In this document: in pieces, positions 5,833-12,231 of the stretch
Position numbering within the stretch: the stretch's first letter is position 1
Layout: each line of letters starts with the position of its first letter
Source: JBCCFW01 sp039029535
GTDB lineage: Bacteria; Acidobacteriota; JBCCFW01
Assembly: GCA_039029535.1 (NCBI GenBank)
Contig: JBCCFW010000085.1
Coordinates: 1-31,590 of the forward strand
Length of the DNA stretch: 31,590 nt
Reading direction: 5' to 3'
Program-made: the position numbers and the translations under genes
The notes under the pieces: generated by a model
What the model saw: the letters and a program-made list of their open reading frames with translations, nothing else
Databases searched by the model: none
Told to the model about the DNA's origin: nothing

Positions 5833-5998
5833 CTAGTGGGTCGGAATGTTAGTTCGTTGCATTTATTCGGTGGATGATCGGCGTTCCTGGCGCGACGCGA
5901 ATCGCACGGATAGTGGGCCTATCCAAGTGATGAGCAACAATGCCAGGGACGTCGAGGGCCGCCGAGAAATGTGACGAACTAGCGTTCCGACCCACTAG
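5833..5998 (+). repeat. 166-bp foldback element (MITE-like or structured RNA)
   Basis: Its 25-bp ends (5833-5857 and 5974-5998) are inverted repeats starting CTAGTGGGTCGGAA. Pairing continues inward: TGCATTT with GAAATGTG, CGGTGG with CCGCCG, a 15-pair stem (5877-5891 with 5942-5956), G5897-C5905 with G5927-C5935 including tandem G-A pairs, and a terminal GGATAG-TGGGC-CTATCC hairpin. The TA steps at the ends could be a target duplication, as for IS630/mariner-type elements. On the plus strand eight of the deviations are G-U pairs and none is A-C. The right end supplies the TAG stop of the adjacent minus-strand gene. Confidence 0.75.
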
Positions 5999-8556
5999 TG
6001 CACGATGACCTTGCGTCGTGCCTCGAGACAGTCAGAGCCCGACAAGATGCCCGGCAGGTCGGTCGAGATCATCCCGCGGACGATGATCCCGTCGGCGCCG
6101 GACTCTGCCGCGATGCCGCCGCCAGCGACGCCGCCCACGCCGCCAGGCGTCATCAGCGTGCCGCCGGGATCACCAAGCGAGATGAAGCCACCGCCACCAC
6201 CTCCTCCGGCTCCGTGCACCGTGGCAGCGACGGCACCGGTCCCGCCGCCGGCCGTCACCGTCAGCGAAGCCGTCAGGGCGAGCGGTGCGTCGACGAGGAT
6301 CGTCCCTCCGGCACCGCCACCACCTCCGCCATCGTTGCCAGTGGCCACGGCATCCTCACCGTTGCTCAGCAGGACGCCGGTTCCCTGGATGCGACCCGCC
6401 CGGATGAGCATGGTACCTCCGCCATCACCGCCGATGCTCTCGGTCGGGATGTTGTTGTTGTCACCCGACCCACCTCCGCCGCCCAGGAAGAGTCGTCCCA
6501 CGACTGCGGGGAGACGAGCGCCACCTTCACCGCCGAAGGGCTCGGACACGACGAAGGTCGGTCCCCCCTGACCGCCGGCTCCCGCCAACGCACCACCGCC
6601 TCCGCCGGCGTTGTGGGCGTTGCCGCCGCCGCCCGCGTTGCCCGGAGCGCCCCTGGCCCGGTCTCCGTCGGGGTAGCCGTTGCCCGGCAGGCCGAGTAGC
6701 AGGCCCGGCGTACCGGCGATTCCCTCGGCCTTGAGTCCGTGGACCTGCACGGCCACGTCCATCCGATACTCGGGCGTGAAGGTGCTCGCGGGCTCGATGT
6801 TCCACACGTGAGGTCCGCCTCGGAACCCCATCCCGCTCACGTCGGCCGTGCCGGCCAGCGTCAGGTCGTGGGCGACGTCGAAGGCGAGGAGGCCGCCGAT
6901 GGTGCCGTCCCAAGGAAGGGCGGTCAGGCCATCACGCAGCACGGCCCGCAGGTACTGCGGCACGCGGACGACCTGGAAGACCTGGCGACCGCGGACCGCG
7001 TCGGCGGGCTGGCTGACATAGGAGTGCTGAAGCCCACCACCTGCTCCAGTGCACTGAACGGGCAGGGTGCCACCGACCAACGGCCCGGCCACCGCGCAGA
7101 GCTCCCAGAGACCGGCGGACTCGAGGTCGGTCACGCCATTCGCGTCGCCGCCGGCGAACCCATCGCCGTAGGCGTCGTCGTCGGTGGACTGAATGAGGGC
7201 GCCCTGTACCTGCCAGACGACGACCAGGTCACCGGCCTCGACGCCGACGGGACCGACGCCGGCTCCCACGCTCACCGAGCTCGCGCCTGCCGCCGCGGTG
7301 CCGAGCCCCGGGTAGTAGGTGTTGATGAGGCCGTCGAGCACGGCGACCCCGTCCTTGCCGGGCTGCGCGCAGGCGAGGCAATCATGAGGAGGAGGAGTGG
7401 CGACGCTGCCGATCATGTAGAAGCCGGGGGCTCCGACGTCTCCCGGCACGAGCTGGTTGACGAGCTCGGTGGTGAGCCAGTCGTCGTCTCGGGCGACCGT
7501 GGAGACGCGAACCTCGTCGAGCAGCCCGTCGAGCGGACGGACGATGAGCGGGTTGTTGCCGATCTCGATGTCCCAGGCGTTCTCGCGGAGGTCGCCGGTC
7601 TTGGGCGTGCTGGCCACCGTGGCTCCGTGGATCCACAGGCGCATCTCCGCGCCGTCGTAGACCGCGGCGAGGTGCAGCCAGCGTCCGGTCATGAGCGTTC
7701 CCGAGGTCGACGCGAGCACGGTCGTACCGGTCGCATCATCGGTACCCGTCTTCAGCCGAAAGCGCAGCCTGTCGCCTGGCGTCACCGTGCTCATCATGAA
7801 CACGTGCTCGTCGTCCAAGCTACCCGTGGACTTCGAGATCACCCGTCCGTCTTCCTGGTCGAAGCTCTCGAAGAAGACCCAGGCGCTGAGCGTGAGCTGA
7901 TCTCCCGGCACGTTCCAGTTGCCGACGGCGATGGCGTCGTTGACGTCGGTCTCCTCGAAGTCCTTGCCGCGGGCGAGGAGCGTGGTCGTGTTGTCAGAGC
8001 CGATGTTGGTGCCGTGGCGTCCGTTCGGGCTCGAGTCGTCCGGGTCGTCATGGAGATGCCAGACCGCCGCGTAGTCGTCGGCCCAGACCCGCGCCGGGTC
8101 TTCGGTAGGAGCGGTGATCGCCGTGCTGCCGTAGTGGATCCAGATCACCGTGTCGGAAGCGGCGGCGTTGGTGGCTAGCGAGGGCACGAGCACCCAGGCG
8201 GTGAGCGCGCCAGTGGTCGGGTCGTAGGACTCGATCTCGTGGGCGAGCGTGCAGGGCGCGAATCCGACGCCTCCGCAGGTCGCGTCGTCGAGGGCGCGGA
8301 AGATGATGTCGTGGCCAGCGGGATGACGGACGTCGCCCCCGTTCACGAAGCTGCGGAGGTCGGGGTCGGTCACCTGGAAGAGGAGGGGGAAGTCGACGAG
8401 CTCGAGCTGGGGCGTGCCGGCGACACCGACCTGTAGGCGGTCGACCGTGATGGGCTTGCGGTAGTCCCAGGACGACAGCGAGACAGCGTCGGCGTGGGCC
8501 AGCCCAGGGGCCAGGCCGACGAGCAGGGTCACGAGGCCGACTGCCAGAGCTCTCAT
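5995..8556 (-). CDS. Secreted DUF2341/LamG protein with glycine-rich C-terminus
   Basis: The 853-residue protein starts with a clear Sec signal peptide (MRALAVGLVTLLVGLAPGLAHADA). It then has a DUF2341 domain (about 25-140; DYRKPITVDRLQVG, DFPLLFQVTDPDL) and a LamG/concanavalin-like domain (about 160-360; VWHLHDDPDDSSPNGRHG, LHLAAVYDGAEMRLWIHG, GLLDEVRVS). A further domain with DCLACAQPGKDG follows. The C-terminal third is very rich in glycine, with runs such as GGGGGGAGG next to TILVDAP/TMLIRAG strands, like a repetitive beta-helix or surface adhesin. Such proteins are usually cell-surface or sheath components. The ATG at 8556 is chosen for the signal peptide and the GGAGAG ribosome-binding site. 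The stop codon comes from the right end of the foldback element, so the original C-terminus may have been altered. Confidence 0.85.
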   Translation of the reverse strand: MRALAVGLVTLLVGLAPGLAHADAVSLSSWDYRKPITVDRLQVGVAGTPQLELVDFPLLFQVTDPDLRSFVNGGDVRHPAGHDIIFRALDDATCGGVGFAPCTLAHEIESYDPTTGALTAWVLVPSLATNAAASDTVIWIHYGSTAITAPTEDPARVWADDYAAVWHLHDDPDDSSPNGRHGTNIGSDNTTTLLARGKDFEETDVNDAIAVGNWNVPGDQLTLSAWVFFESFDQEDGRVISKSTGSLDDEHVFMMSTVTPGDRLRFRLKTGTDDATGTTVLASTSGTLMTGRWLHLAAVYDGAEMRLWIHGATVASTPKTGDLRENAWDIEIGNNPLIVRPLDGLLDEVRVSTVARDDDWLTTELVNQLVPGDVGAPGFYMIGSVATPPPHDCLACAQPGKDGVAVLDGLINTYYPGLGTAAAGASSVSVGAGVGPVGVEAGDLVVVWQVQGALIQSTDDDAYGDGFAGGDANGVTDLESAGLWELCAVAGPLVGGTLPVQCTGAGGGLQHSYVSQPADAVRGRQVFQVVRVPQYLRAVLRDGLTALPWDGTIGGLLAFDVAHDLTLAGTADVSGMGFRGGPHVWNIEPASTFTPEYRMDVAVQVHGLKAEGIAGTPGLLLGLPGNGYPDGDRARGAPGNAGGGGNAHNAGGGGGALAGAGGQGGPTFVVSEPFGGEGGARLPAVVGRLFLGGGGGSGDNNNIPTESIGGDGGGTMLIRAGRIQGTGVLLSNGEDAVATGNDGGGGGGAGGTILVDAPLALTASLTVTAGGGTGAVAATVHGAGGGGGGGFISLGDPGGTLMTPGGVGGVAGGGIAAESGADGIIVRGMISTDLPGILSGSDCLEARRKVIVH

Positions 8557-8710
8557 GGCCTCTCCGTGGTGAGTGGGCGGATCGCGGGCGGACTCGGCCA
8601 AGTGGGGCCGACAGATCCGATCACGCTGACCATCGGCCCCGTTCGAGGATCGCTTGAGGGAAACTGAGGGCCCTCGTGCCGACCTCCTGTCCGCTGGCTA
8701 GGCTTGGGGC

Positions 8711-9334
8711 ATGAGCCTTCGACGACTCAGCCTCACCTTCTTCGCCACGGCCCTGCTCTCGTCCTCACTGGCCGCCCAGGAGCCCGCGTCGGCTCCGGCC
8801 GATGAGCCGGACTTCGGTCTCCGGCTGTCCGACGCCGCACTGGAGCGGACGAAGCACCGCGTGCGCTACGACGGGAGCTACCACCGCCTCGCGTATCCCG
8901 GCGGCGACGTTCCGGCGAACATCGGCGTCTGCACCGACGTCGTCATCCGCTCGTACCGGAGTCTCGGCATCGACCTGCAAGTGGAGGTTCATGAAGAGAT
9001 GCGAGCGCATTTCGGGGCCTTCCCGAAGAACTGGGGCCTGACCCGGCCGGACCGCAACATCGATCACCGTCGCGTGCCCAACCTCCGCGTGTTCTTCACG
9101 CGCCAGGGCGAGAAGCTCCCCGTCACGCGCCGAGGGTCCGACTACCTCCCAGGCGATCTCGTGACCTGGACGGTGGGCGGACGCCTGCCCCACGTCGGCA
9201 TCGTGGTCGACCGTCGATCTCGTGATGGAGAACGACCGCTCATCGTCCACAACATCGGCGCGGGACCGAAGCTCGAAGACGTGCTCTTCGAGTACCCGAT
9301 CACCGGGCACTACCGGTACGCACCGGAGAGGTGA
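8711..9334 (+). CDS. DUF1287 family secreted protein
   Basis: The 207-residue protein has a signal peptide (MSLRRLSLTFFATALLSSSLAAQ) and a full DUF1287 domain. Signatures are YDGSYHRLAYPGGDVPANIGVCTDVVIRSYR (read in two parts, cysteine at about residue 76), DRNIDHRRVPNLRVFFTR and LPHVGIVVDRRS. The family resembles NlpC/P60-type papain-like folds, and the Cys and His here are in the expected positions. Its substrate is not known. TAGGCT six bases before the ATG may be a -10 element, so it may be leaderless. It is divergent from the LamG gene. Confidence 0.88.
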   Translation: MSLRRLSLTFFATALLSSSLAAQEPASAPADEPDFGLRLSDAALERTKHRVRYDGSYHRLAYPGGDVPANIGVCTDVVIRSYRSLGIDLQVEVHEEMRAHFGAFPKNWGLTRPDRNIDHRRVPNLRVFFTRQGEKLPVTRRGSDYLPGDLVTWTVGGRLPHVGIVVDRRSRDGERPLIVHNIGAGPKLEDVLFEYPITGHYRYAPER

Positions 9335-9349
9335 GAGCAGGCTCGATGA

Positions 9350-9423
9350 GGTGGAGCGAGAGGGGATCGAACCCTCATCTCCCGCCGTTCAGTGGGCGTC
9401 CTACTCGCTTGGACGACCGCCCC
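9350..9423 (-). pseudogene. Degenerate tRNA-Ala-like copy A
   Basis: On the minus strand the acceptor GGGGCGG pairs fully with TCGCTCC and keeps the alanine identity pair G3-U70 and A73. The D-arm is GTCC/GGAC and the T-arm GAGGG-TTCGATC-CCCTC. The anticodon arm is one base short (CCCAC-TGAACG-GCGGG, with an A-C mismatch), so no standard 7-nt loop forms. The 3' end is CCT rather than CCA. It could be alanylated but should not decode normally. A pseudogene is the simplest reading. Confidence 0.65.
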
Positions 9424-9427
9424 AAGG

Positions 9428-9718
9428 GGAGCGGGAGGGGCTTGCACCCTCCTTTCCCCTGACACGACGGGCGTCTTCCCTTGGCCCGGACCATTCATGA
9501 GTGTTCGTCGCGAGTGGCCGGAGATGCTAGCCGAGAAGGGCCGCTCGGGCCTTGGCCCGCTAGGTGACCCGAAGGGACACCGCCCACATAGCCGCGAGGA
9601 CCGGAGGCGCACTTGACGGTGCGTCGAGGACCGAGGGGCGGAAGCACGCCATTCGCAGGCAGCAGATCTGGTCACGCAGCAGGAGACTCATGAATCGTGC
9701 GGGTTAGACCATCGCCCG
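9428..9718 (-). pseudogene. Degenerate tRNA-Ala-like copy B, split by a 219-bp insertion in its D-loop
   Basis: The 5' part (9704-9718, minus strand CGGGCGATGGTCTAA) matches intact tRNA-Ala at 12 of 15 bases. The 3' part (9428-9484) resumes with AAGGGAAGAC, so GTCT and AGAC re-form a perfect D-stem across the insertion. The acceptor keeps G2-C71, G3-U70, G4-C69, C5-G68 and G6-C67. The T-loop is TGCAAGC instead of TTCGAxC, and the anticodon arm is irregular. The inserted DNA is repeat copy 1 (9485-9703). Confidence 0.65.
9485..9703. repeat. Two-copy structured repeat, copy 1 (219 bp)
   Basis: Its outer blocks are nearly identical to 12680-12858. The left block runs from CCCGGACC through TTCATGAGT to GCTAGCCGAGAAGGGC; the right block runs from CGCAGGCAGCAG to ACTCATGAAT. 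The ends pair: ATTCATGAGT with ACTCATGAAT, and CCCGGACC partly with CGTGCGGG. Inside, GCGCAC-TTGACG-GTGCGT is a conserved hairpin. Copy 1 has about 40 extra bases (from 9541) that include their own hairpin CGGGCC-TT-GGCCCG. No protein is encoded. Size variation confined to a hairpin is typical of structured RNA or of a non-autonomous mobile element. Confidence 0.8.
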
Positions 9719-9730
9719 ACTGAACTGAAG

Positions 9731-9804
9731 TGGTGGAACGAGAGGGAATCGAACCCTCACCCCCTGCTTGCAAGACAGGTGTCCTCCCATTAGACGACCG
9801 CCCC
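9731..9804 (-). tRNA. tRNA-Ala (TGC)
   Basis: On the minus strand the acceptor GGGGCGG/TCGTTCC contains G3-U70, the main alanine identity element, with A73 and encoded CCA. The D-arm is GTCT-AATGGGA-GGAC, the anticodon arm CCTGT-CTTGCAA-GCAGG (anticodon TGC) and the T-arm GAGGG-TTCGATT-CCCTC. All arms are canonical. It lies downstream of a consensus promoter and an alanine-rich short ORF. Confidence 0.93.
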
Positions 9805-9836
9805 TCCATGAAAACCACTGACCCTGAAACGCAAGA

Positions 9837-9865
9837 CGCCCACTTCCGACCGGCGGAAGTGGGCG
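9837..9865 (-). terminator. Hairpin upstream of tRNA-Ala (candidate attenuator)
   Basis: A perfect 12-bp stem (9837-9848 with 9854-9865) has a 5-nt loop. On the minus strand it is followed by TCTTGCGTTT, an imperfect U-tract. It sits between the alanine-rich ORF and tRNA-Ala, the same position as the terminator in the Ser/Tyr unit. Confidence 0.5.
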
Positions 9866-9894
9866 CGATGACGGGTCGAGAACGACCTCTCAAC

Positions 9895-9975
9895 TCACGC
9901 GAACACCTCCGGTCGGCACGTCGCGGCGGCGGCGTGTCGGGCGGCAGCGGCTCGGCTGGTGACTCGCGTGATCAT
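9895..9975 (-). CDS. Alanine-rich 26-codon leader ORF
   Basis: The ORF begins MITRVTSRAAAARHAAAATC and has nine alanine codons in 26 (six GCC, two GCG, one GCT). It is preceded by a 12-codon ORF (9972-10010) that overlaps it by ATGA. It lies on the transcript that should lead to tRNA-Ala. Its codons 22-24 include CGGAGGTG (9904-9911), which can pair with CACTTCCG (minus strand of 9854-9861), the first-transcribed arm of the next hairpin. Alanine runs are frequent in GC-rich DNA by chance, so translation and function are uncertain. Confidence 0.4.
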   Translation of the reverse strand: MITRVTSRAAAARHAAAATCRPEVFA

Positions 9976-10010
9976 GATGCTTCGCTCTCGAACACGATGG
10001 GACATCCCAT
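9972..10010 (-). CDS. 12-codon upstream ORF
   Basis: The ORF reads MGCPIVFESEAS and starts about nine bases after the predicted transcription start. Its stop overlaps the next ATG (ATGA). It includes half of a 16-bp palindrome. Whether it is translated is unknown. Confidence 0.25.
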   Translation of the reverse strand: MGCPIVFESEAS

Positions 10011-10011
10011 C
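9996..10011. promoter_or_regulatory. Palindrome at the start of the tRNA-Ala leader transcript
   Basis: GATGGGA (9996-10002) and TCCCATC (10005-10011) are perfect inverted repeats around CA. The site is centred about 15 bases downstream of the predicted start of transcription. It could be an operator or a short 5' hairpin. Confidence 0.4.
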
Positions 10012-10025
10012 GCGACGGTCTCCAA

Positions 10026-10054
10026 GTGATAGTTTCGTCGCGCGAGACTGTCAA
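10026..10054 (-). promoter_or_regulatory. Sigma-70-type promoter directed at tRNA-Ala
   Basis: On the minus strand a perfect TTGACA (10049-10054) is separated by 17 bases from TATCAC (10026-10031). Transcription would start near 10019 and run through the small ORFs and hairpin to tRNA-Ala. Confidence 0.65.
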
Positions 10055-10082
10055 GGGCGATTGCGAAGAAAAGACCAGTCGA

Positions 10083-10850
10083 TCACTTCGCGCGTCCTGC
10101 CGAGCTTCTCGTCGCGCCCGAGTGGAAACCCGAGAGCACGAGATCTTCGTGAGGATGCCCCGACGGATCCTCCAGCCGATCGCCACCGGACATGAGCTGA
10201 GCGAGGACCGTCTTGCGCGCATGGGCTGACCGGTTCGGTCCCGAGCCGTGGTACGTGAAGCAGTGGAAGAAGAGCACGTCGCCGGGTGAGGCCGCGTGCG
10301 GCACGGACTCGTCCCAGGCAAACGGAGCGCTGCTCTCGGCCTGACCCGAGCTGCCGCTCACCCGACCTCGCCGATGGGAGCCGGGCACCGTGCGCAGGCA
10401 CCCGGACTCCTCGTCCGCCTCCGAGAGGTGGATGACGCAGGCGATCATGCTGTCGCGCTCGGTAGGGAAGTACGACCAGTCCTGATGGAGCGGGAACGGC
10501 GAGCCCGCACGCGGTGGCTTGCAGAACAGCTTGCTGTGATGAAGCAAGACGTCGGGGCCCAGCAGTGCTCGGGTGACGTCGAGGAGCGGCGGATGCGTGA
10601 AGGCCGCCAGCCAGCGGGCCGAGTACTGCTGCACGTTGTGGGTGTGGACGATGCGTGAGCTGCCACCGTCGAGGGCGTCCATGGCGGCGCCGTTCCAGCG
10701 GGCGTCGACGCTCTCTCCGCTGCCCTCGAGCTGGGCGACGATGCGGTCGAAGTCCTCGACGAGGCCGTCGAGCTGCTCGCCCTCGAACACCCCCCGGACG
10801 AGGAGATGTCCGTCCCGATCGAACTTTTCGCGCTGTTCCCCGTAACTCAC
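10083..10850 (-). CDS. Phytanoyl-CoA dioxygenase (PhyH) family protein
   Basis: PhyH proteins are Fe(II)/2-oxoglutarate oxygenases that hydroxylate small molecules. Of 255 residues, the HxD metal motif is HQDWSYFP at about residue 125 and the distal His is in FTYHGSGPNRS at about 207. The arginine for 2-oxoglutarate is probably the one in HARKTVLAQL. The segment ESGCLRTVPGSHRRGR is characteristic. The start is uncertain: I chose GTG at 10850 (MSYGEQREKFDRDGHLLVRG) because family members begin just before the equivalent helix. An in-frame TTG at 10871 adds seven residues. The substrate cannot be told and no partner gene is near. Confidence 0.88.
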   Translation of the reverse strand: MSYGEQREKFDRDGHLLVRGVFEGEQLDGLVEDFDRIVAQLEGSGESVDARWNGAAMDALDGGSSRIVHTHNVQQYSARWLAAFTHPPLLDVTRALLGPDVLLHHSKLFCKPPRAGSPFPLHQDWSYFPTERDSMIACVIHLSEADEESGCLRTVPGSHRRGRVSGSSGQAESSAPFAWDESVPHAASPGDVLFFHCFTYHGSGPNRSAHARKTVLAQLMSGGDRLEDPSGHPHEDLVLSGFHSGATRSSAGRAK

Positions 10851-10901
10851 CGTGGCGCCCCCGACGGCCAAACCGCCTTGGTCGATCGCTGCCCCGGCGC
10901 G

Positions 10902-10907
10902 TACTCT
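10902..10907 (+). promoter_or_regulatory. Possible -10 element, leaderless gene
   Basis: TACTCT ends six bases before the ATG at 10914, with TTGGTC (10878-10883) 18 bases upstream as a weak -35. No Shine-Dalgarno sequence is present. Confidence 0.35.
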
Positions 10908-10913
10908 CCCAGC

Positions 10914-11177
10914 ATGCCGTCACCCGTCTCCAGCTTCGTCGTCGAGCGGTTCGCCAGCCTGCGCTTCCCCGTGCTGCTGGTCATCTCCGCGGTCCTCTTC
11001 GGGCTCGACTTCGTCATTCCCGATGTCGTCCCCTTCATCGACGAGATCTTCCTCGGCGTCTCCACGGTCATCCTCGCGACCTGGCGCAAGAAGAAGGAAG
11101 ATCGCAAGACCATCGTCGACTCGGAAGCCACCGTCGTGGAGGAGACCGACGCCGGCCACGCCGCCACCTCCGACTGA
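10914..11177 (+). CDS. Small DUF6116-like membrane protein
   Basis: The 87-residue protein has an N-terminal amphipathic segment (VSSFVVERFASLRFP), a transmembrane helix (about residues 18-36; PVLLVISAVLFGLDFVIPD), then VPFIDEIFLGVSTVILATWRKKK and a charged tail. The pattern of a hydrophobic segment, PD.VPFIDEI and LATW+K resembles DUF6116 proteins, whose role is unknown. It is probably translated leaderlessly. It is divergent from the PhyH gene and convergent with the anti-sigma gene. Confidence 0.7.
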   Translation: MPSPVSSFVVERFASLRFPVLLVISAVLFGLDFVIPDVVPFIDEIFLGVSTVILATWRKKKEDRKTIVDSEATVVEETDAGHAATSD

Positions 11178-11189
11178 GTCGCCCCTGAC

Positions 11190-11450
11190 TCAGCCCTCCG
11201 AGGCTCGCTTGGCCGCGAGCACCGCCTGGACCAGACGGTCGGGGACCTCCTCGCTCACGGGATCGTCCGGCTCGCCCAGCACCGTCTTGCCGACCTCCAT
11301 GGCCGTTCGGTACGACCTCAGGTAGCCGCGGCACTTCCGACACATCATCATGTGGAGCTTGAAGGTCGTCGCGGCCAGCCAGGGCAGGTCGCCTTCGAAG
11401 TAGTCGTGGAGGAAGCCGTCGAAGTCGCGGCAGTTGATGACGACGCTCAT
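11190..11450 (-). CDS. Anti-sigma factor, zinc-finger (zf-HC2) type
   Basis: The 86-residue protein contains the zinc-binding anti-sigma motif, with a Cys near residue 7 and HMMMCRKC at about 33-40 (HxxxCxxC). It has no transmembrane helix, so it is a soluble ZAS-domain protein that would hold the ECF sigma factor inactive and release it on a signal such as thiol oxidation or metal stress. Its ATG overlaps the sigma factor's stop (ATGA at 11447-11450), the classic coupling of such pairs. Confidence 0.9.
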   Translation of the reverse strand: MSVVINCRDFDGFLHDYFEGDLPWLAATTFKLHMMMCRKCRGYLRSYRTAMEVGKTVLGEPDDPVSEEVPDRLVQAVLAAKRASEG

Positions 11451-12079
11451 CGCGAGCCCTTTTCGTCCGGGTAGAGGTCCATCTCGAGCAGCCTCTTGAG
11501 GGCTGCGCGAGCGCGATGGAGGCGGGTCTTCACGACCCCCTCGCTCACCTCGAGGACCTCCGCCGTCTCGGCGGTGTTCATTTCTTCGATGTCGCGGAGC
11601 AGCAAGACGACACGGTGTGACTCGGGAAGTTGCTGGATTGCAGCGTGGACCCGGTCACGGATGTCGCTCCGCTCCAGCAGCGTCTCTGGCGAGTGAGGCA
11701 GCTCGCGCTGCTGCGGTCCGGCCCAGTGGCCCCGGTCGTCGAAGCTCGGGAGGAGCTCGTCGATGGAGTCCTCCGAGCGTCGATTGCTCGACCGGAGTCG
11801 CATGAGCGCGGTGTTGACCGCGACGCGGTGGAGCCAGGTCCCGAGCTTGGAACGGCCCTCGAACTGGCTCATTCGCTCGAGGACGCGGAGGAACACCTCC
11901 TGGAGGCAGTCCTCGGCCTCGGCCTGGCTACCGCCCAGGATGCGGCGGCACAGGCCCAGCAGGCGGGGGGCGTGCTCACGGACGAGCTGCTCGAACGCGG
12001 ATTCCTCGCCTCTCACGAGGGCCTCCGCGAGCGCTCGCTCCGCCTGGCTGGGGGGGATGGCTCCCGGCGCAGCACTCAT
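11447..12079 (-). CDS. ECF-type RNA polymerase sigma factor
   Basis: Of 210 residues, region 2 spans about 25-95 (FEQLVREHAPRLLGLCRRIL, AEDCLQEVFLRVLERM, FEGRSKLGTWLHRVAVNTAL). Region 4 spans about 140-195 (LPESHRVVLLLRDIEEMN, TAETAEVLEVSEGVVKTRL, HRARAALKRLL). Between them is a longer than usual linker (about 110-140). It directs polymerase to a small regulon, often including its own operon and the neighbouring genes. It is divergent from the cysteine-rich precursor gene 152 bases away, so the MNIO locus is a natural target. AAGGAG precedes the ATG. Confidence 0.93.
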   Translation of the reverse strand: MSAAPGAIPPSQAERALAEALVRGEESAFEQLVREHAPRLLGLCRRILGGSQAEAEDCLQEVFLRVLERMSQFEGRSKLGTWLHRVAVNTALMRLRSSNRRSEDSIDELLPSFDDRGHWAGPQQRELPHSPETLLERSDIRDRVHAAIQQLPESHRVVLLLRDIEEMNTAETAEVLEVSEGVVKTRLHRARAALKRLLEMDLYPDEKGSR

Positions 12080-12200
12080 GGGTCAGGCTCCTTGGCCCCG
12101 AACGCGTCCCACCCGACCGATCGAGGAGCTGGAATCATGCCAGCTCGGCCCGGTTGGCCGCCGGGGCCGTGACGCGGGGCCCGCCACCGGGCAGCAGACA

Positions 12201-12216
12201 CCGGTATCATCACCGG
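12201..12216 (+). promoter_or_regulatory. Inverted repeat next to the precursor ribosome-binding site
   Basis: CCGGT (12201-12205) and ACCGG (12212-12216) flank 6 bases and end at GGAGAAAGG, the ribosome-binding site of the next gene. It could be an operator or a weak translational hairpin. Confidence 0.25.
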
Positions 12217-12231
12217 AGAAAGGTGACCGCC

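Noticed and set aside
5833..5998. Integron attC site
   Set aside because: It is an imperfect palindrome, but the GTTRRRY/RYYYAAC core sites are not present at the ends and no integrase or cassettes are nearby.
6005..6571. Proline-rich plus-strand ORF
   Set aside because: It is the reverse complement of glycine-run codons in the secreted LamG protein.
9310..9675. Minus-strand ORF sharing a peptide with one at 12564-12767
   Set aside because: The shared peptide comes from the two-copy repeat; the frames diverge or stop between copies, so the repeat is not protein-coding.
9485..9703. Group I or group II intron in the tRNA-like gene
   Set aside because: No group I core or terminal G, no group II domain V and no ORF; the second copy lies between protein genes with no exon disruption.
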